This document shows, piece by piece, positions 32,525-34,167 of a DNA stretch of 34,167 nt (position 1 is its first letter; the number at the start of each line of letters is the position of its first letter). The stretch is taken from contig JAZUEK010000003.1 of NCBI GenBank assembly GCA_045640165.1, forward strand, positions 1 to 34,167, read 5' to 3'. A program made the translations under genes and the position numbers. The DNA is from RGIG426 sp045640165 (lineage in GTDB: Bacteria > Bacillota > Clostridia > Oscillospirales > Acutalibacteraceae). Under the pieces are notes generated by a model. That model did not search any database and was not told the DNA's origin. It saw only the letters and a program-made list of their open reading frames with translations.

Positions 32525-34087
32525 ATGCCGAAACGCAGGCTCAAACGCTATAAAATGCAAAAGCCGGACAAAATTCGCTTGTCCCGTCAGCTGGACGACC
32601 AGTTGAATCGCCGTCAGGAAGAACTGGCGCGAGAGGAGACGTTGCCGGAAATCGACGAGCCGGCCGCAAAAAAAGAAACGGCGTCCCGTGTGGCGACGTG
32701 GAGCTATCCCATTCGGGTGGCGGCGTTCTTTTTAATGCTTCTTATTTTCAGCGTGGCGGTATGGGTCGCGCCTCACCCCACCCATTCGGACGTGGAAAAG
32801 CGCGATTTGGCGAAATTCCCGGCGATTACCTTCAAAACCTTTTTCTCCGGTGAGTATTTCGACGATATCAACACCTGGTTTGCCGATACGTTCCCCGGCC
32901 GCGAAGGCTTTGTGAAATTGGATGCGTGGGCGAACCGCTTTTATCGAATGAGCGACGAGAAACTCTACGGCACGGTGGAGCAAGGGGACGACATCCCCGA
33001 TGCACCCACGCGCCCGACGGAAGAAACGACGACGGCCGCGCCCACCTCGACGACCACCGGCAAGACCGGTAGTACCACGACGACGGGCAGCACAACGACG
33101 ACGGCCGCGCCGACCACAACCACAAAACCGGCGCCCAAGACAACGCGCGCTTCCGCTGACCACGATTATTGGCACGACGGCGTGCCGGAAAACGCGCCGA
33201 CCCAAACGCTCGGCGGCGTGTTGGTGCGCGGCGACAGTGCGTTTGAGTATTACAATTTTTCGAAGAGCACGGCGGACGAATACGTTCGTGTTATCAACAA
33301 AGCGGCGTCGCAACTGAAAGGCAAGGCCACGGTATACGATATAGTGGTGCCGACCAGTATCGACGTGATGTTGCCGGCTTCGGTGAGAGACAACCTCAAC
33401 AGTTCCGACCAGAAAAAAGCCGCCGATTACCTTTACGGCTCGATGTCGGCGGACGTGGTGACGGTTCCGATTATCGACGTGCTTCGCAGTCACAATAATG
33501 AGTATCTCTATTTCCACTCCGACCACCACTGGACGGCGCGCGGCGCGTATTATGCGTATGCGGAATTCGCGAAAAAAGCAGGGCTTACACCGCACGCTCT
33601 CAGCGAATACTCCGAAGAGGTGTTTGACGGCTTCCAAGGCTCGTTCTTCTCGGAAACGCAGGATGCAAAACTGCGCGTGGACTCGGTTATCGCCTACAAC
33701 CCCATCGGCGGCGGCTCGCTGTATTTTATCGACCGCGACGGCGGCCGACTGGATTGGCACATCATTACCGACGTGTCTGCTTGGGCGGCAAGTTCCAAAT
33801 ATAATGCCTTTATCGGCGGCGACAACCCGTATACCGAGATCACCTCGGATGCGGTGCACGACGGTTCGTCGATTGTGGTGGTGAAAGAGTCGTTCGGCAA
33901 CGCGTTTGTACCGTTCCTCGTTGATCACTTTGAAAAGGTGTACGTGCTCGACTACCGCTATTACGACACCCAGTCGCTCAGCGCATTCGTCACCGCAAAC
34001 GGTGTGAAAAAGGTGGTATTCGTCAACAATATGAGTGCCACGCGTAACGCCGGTCTGGTGGACGATATGGCGGCTCTTGTAGGATAA
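32525..34087 (+). CDS. DHHW/AlgX-like O-acetyltransferase partner with Thr-rich linker
   Basis: The 520-aa protein has a basic cytoplasmic N terminus, one membrane span (about 61-82), a segment starting EKRDLAKFPAITFKTFFSGE typical of DHHW proteins, a Thr/Ala/Pro/Gly linker (about 160-209), and a C-terminal SGNH-like domain. The likely catalytic set is Asp333-His334/His335-Trp336 (SDHHW) and Ser456 (KESFGNAF), matching the Asp/His and Ser of AlgX/AlgJ-type enzymes. It should receive acyl groups from the MBOAT protein and put them on a surface polysaccharide. The ATG at 32525 follows AAGGAGGTGA; the in-frame GTG at 32516 lies within that SD. The Thr-rich linker splits the domain from its anchor region and may be glycosylated. 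Confidence 0.9.
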   Translation: MPKRRLKRYKMQKPDKIRLSRQLDDQLNRRQEELAREETLPEIDEPAAKKETASRVATWSYPIRVAAFFLMLLIFSVAVWVAPHPTHSDVEKRDLAKFPAITFKTFFSGEYFDDINTWFADTFPGREGFVKLDAWANRFYRMSDEKLYGTVEQGDDIPDAPTRPTEETTTAAPTSTTTGKTGSTTTTGSTTTTAAPTTTTKPAPKTTRASADHDYWHDGVPENAPTQTLGGVLVRGDSAFEYYNFSKSTADEYVRVINKAASQLKGKATVYDIVVPTSIDVMLPASVRDNLNSSDQKKAADYLYGSMSADVVTVPIIDVLRSHNNEYLYFHSDHHWTARGAYYAYAEFAKKAGLTPHALSEYSEEVFDGFQGSFFSETQDAKLRVDSVIAYNPIGGGSLYFIDRDGGRLDWHIITDVSAWAASSKYNAFIGGDNPYTEITSDAVHDGSSIVVVKESFGNAFVPFLVDHFEKVYVLDYRYYDTQSLSAFVTANGVKKVVFVNNMSATRNAGLVDDMAALVG

Positions 34088-34167
34088 TTACACAACAAAA
34101 AAACGACTCTGTTCTGTTGGAAAAGGGCGGGTTTGGTTTTTTTTTTTTGTTGGGGTTTGGAAAATTT
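34088..34167. other. Non-coding 3' end with a homopolymer T tract
   Basis: After the DHHW stop the last 80 bases hold no gene. A 12-T run (34137-34148) is followed by G/T-rich sequence. No clear stem precedes the Ts. The low complexity right at the edge suggests a contig end, possibly with low-quality bases. Confidence 0.6.

Overview
The window looks like a chromosomal contig from an anaerobic Firmicute of the class Clostridia, most likely an Oscillospirales/Ruminococcaceae-type gut or rumen bacterium. This is inferred from dockerin-type calcium repeats in three proteins, strong AGGAGG-like ribosome binding sites, TTGNNN-N17-TATACT promoters, the gene order pth-mfd-maf-mreBCD-mrdA and yloU-fakA-recG, and GC-rich codons. 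No genus can be assigned from the sequence alone. Both ends look like contig ends: the left edge cuts into a dockerin gene and the right edge runs into a 12-T tract.

Layout. (1) 1-376: the 3' end of a dockerin protein with its terminator, then tRNA-Ala(GGC) with its own promoter and terminator. (2) 574-11162, plus strand: pth, mfd and maf (translation quality control, transcription-coupled repair, house-cleaning), then the rod-shape genes mreB, mreC, mreD and a class B PBP2, then minD and a methylglyoxal synthase-like gene. minC, minE and rodA, often found next to these genes in Clostridia, are absent. MinD also stops before the usual membrane-targeting helix. (3) 11241-14379: hisS and aspS, closed by a bidirectional terminator. 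(4) 14433-18754, minus strand: an envelope operon (dockerin GHL10 glycosidase, single-pass membrane protein, dockerin amidase) with its own promoter, and upstream of it three small coupled genes of unknown function. (5) 18833-21148, plus strand: a YfcE-type phosphodiesterase, a regulatory-domain-free biotin ligase and hemW. (6) 21249-30914: YfhO-family membrane protein, CsbB-type glycosyltransferase, an orphan peptide-type solute-binding lipoprotein, yloU/Asp23, fakA and, after a terminator, recG. (7) 31041-34087: an MBOAT acyltransferase with a DHHW/AlgX-like partner.

Most of the window serves the cell envelope: lateral wall growth (Mre/PBP2), wall turnover (amidase plus GHL10), lipid-linked sugar modification (CsbB/YfhO) and O-acylation of a surface polymer (MBOAT/DHHW). 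The best candidate for something undescribed is the minus-strand operon. Its amidase would strip stem peptides and its GHL10 enzyme could cut the denuded glycan, and both carry a dockerin directly after the signal peptide. That suggests wall hydrolases docked on a cohesin scaffold, but no cohesin lies in the window.
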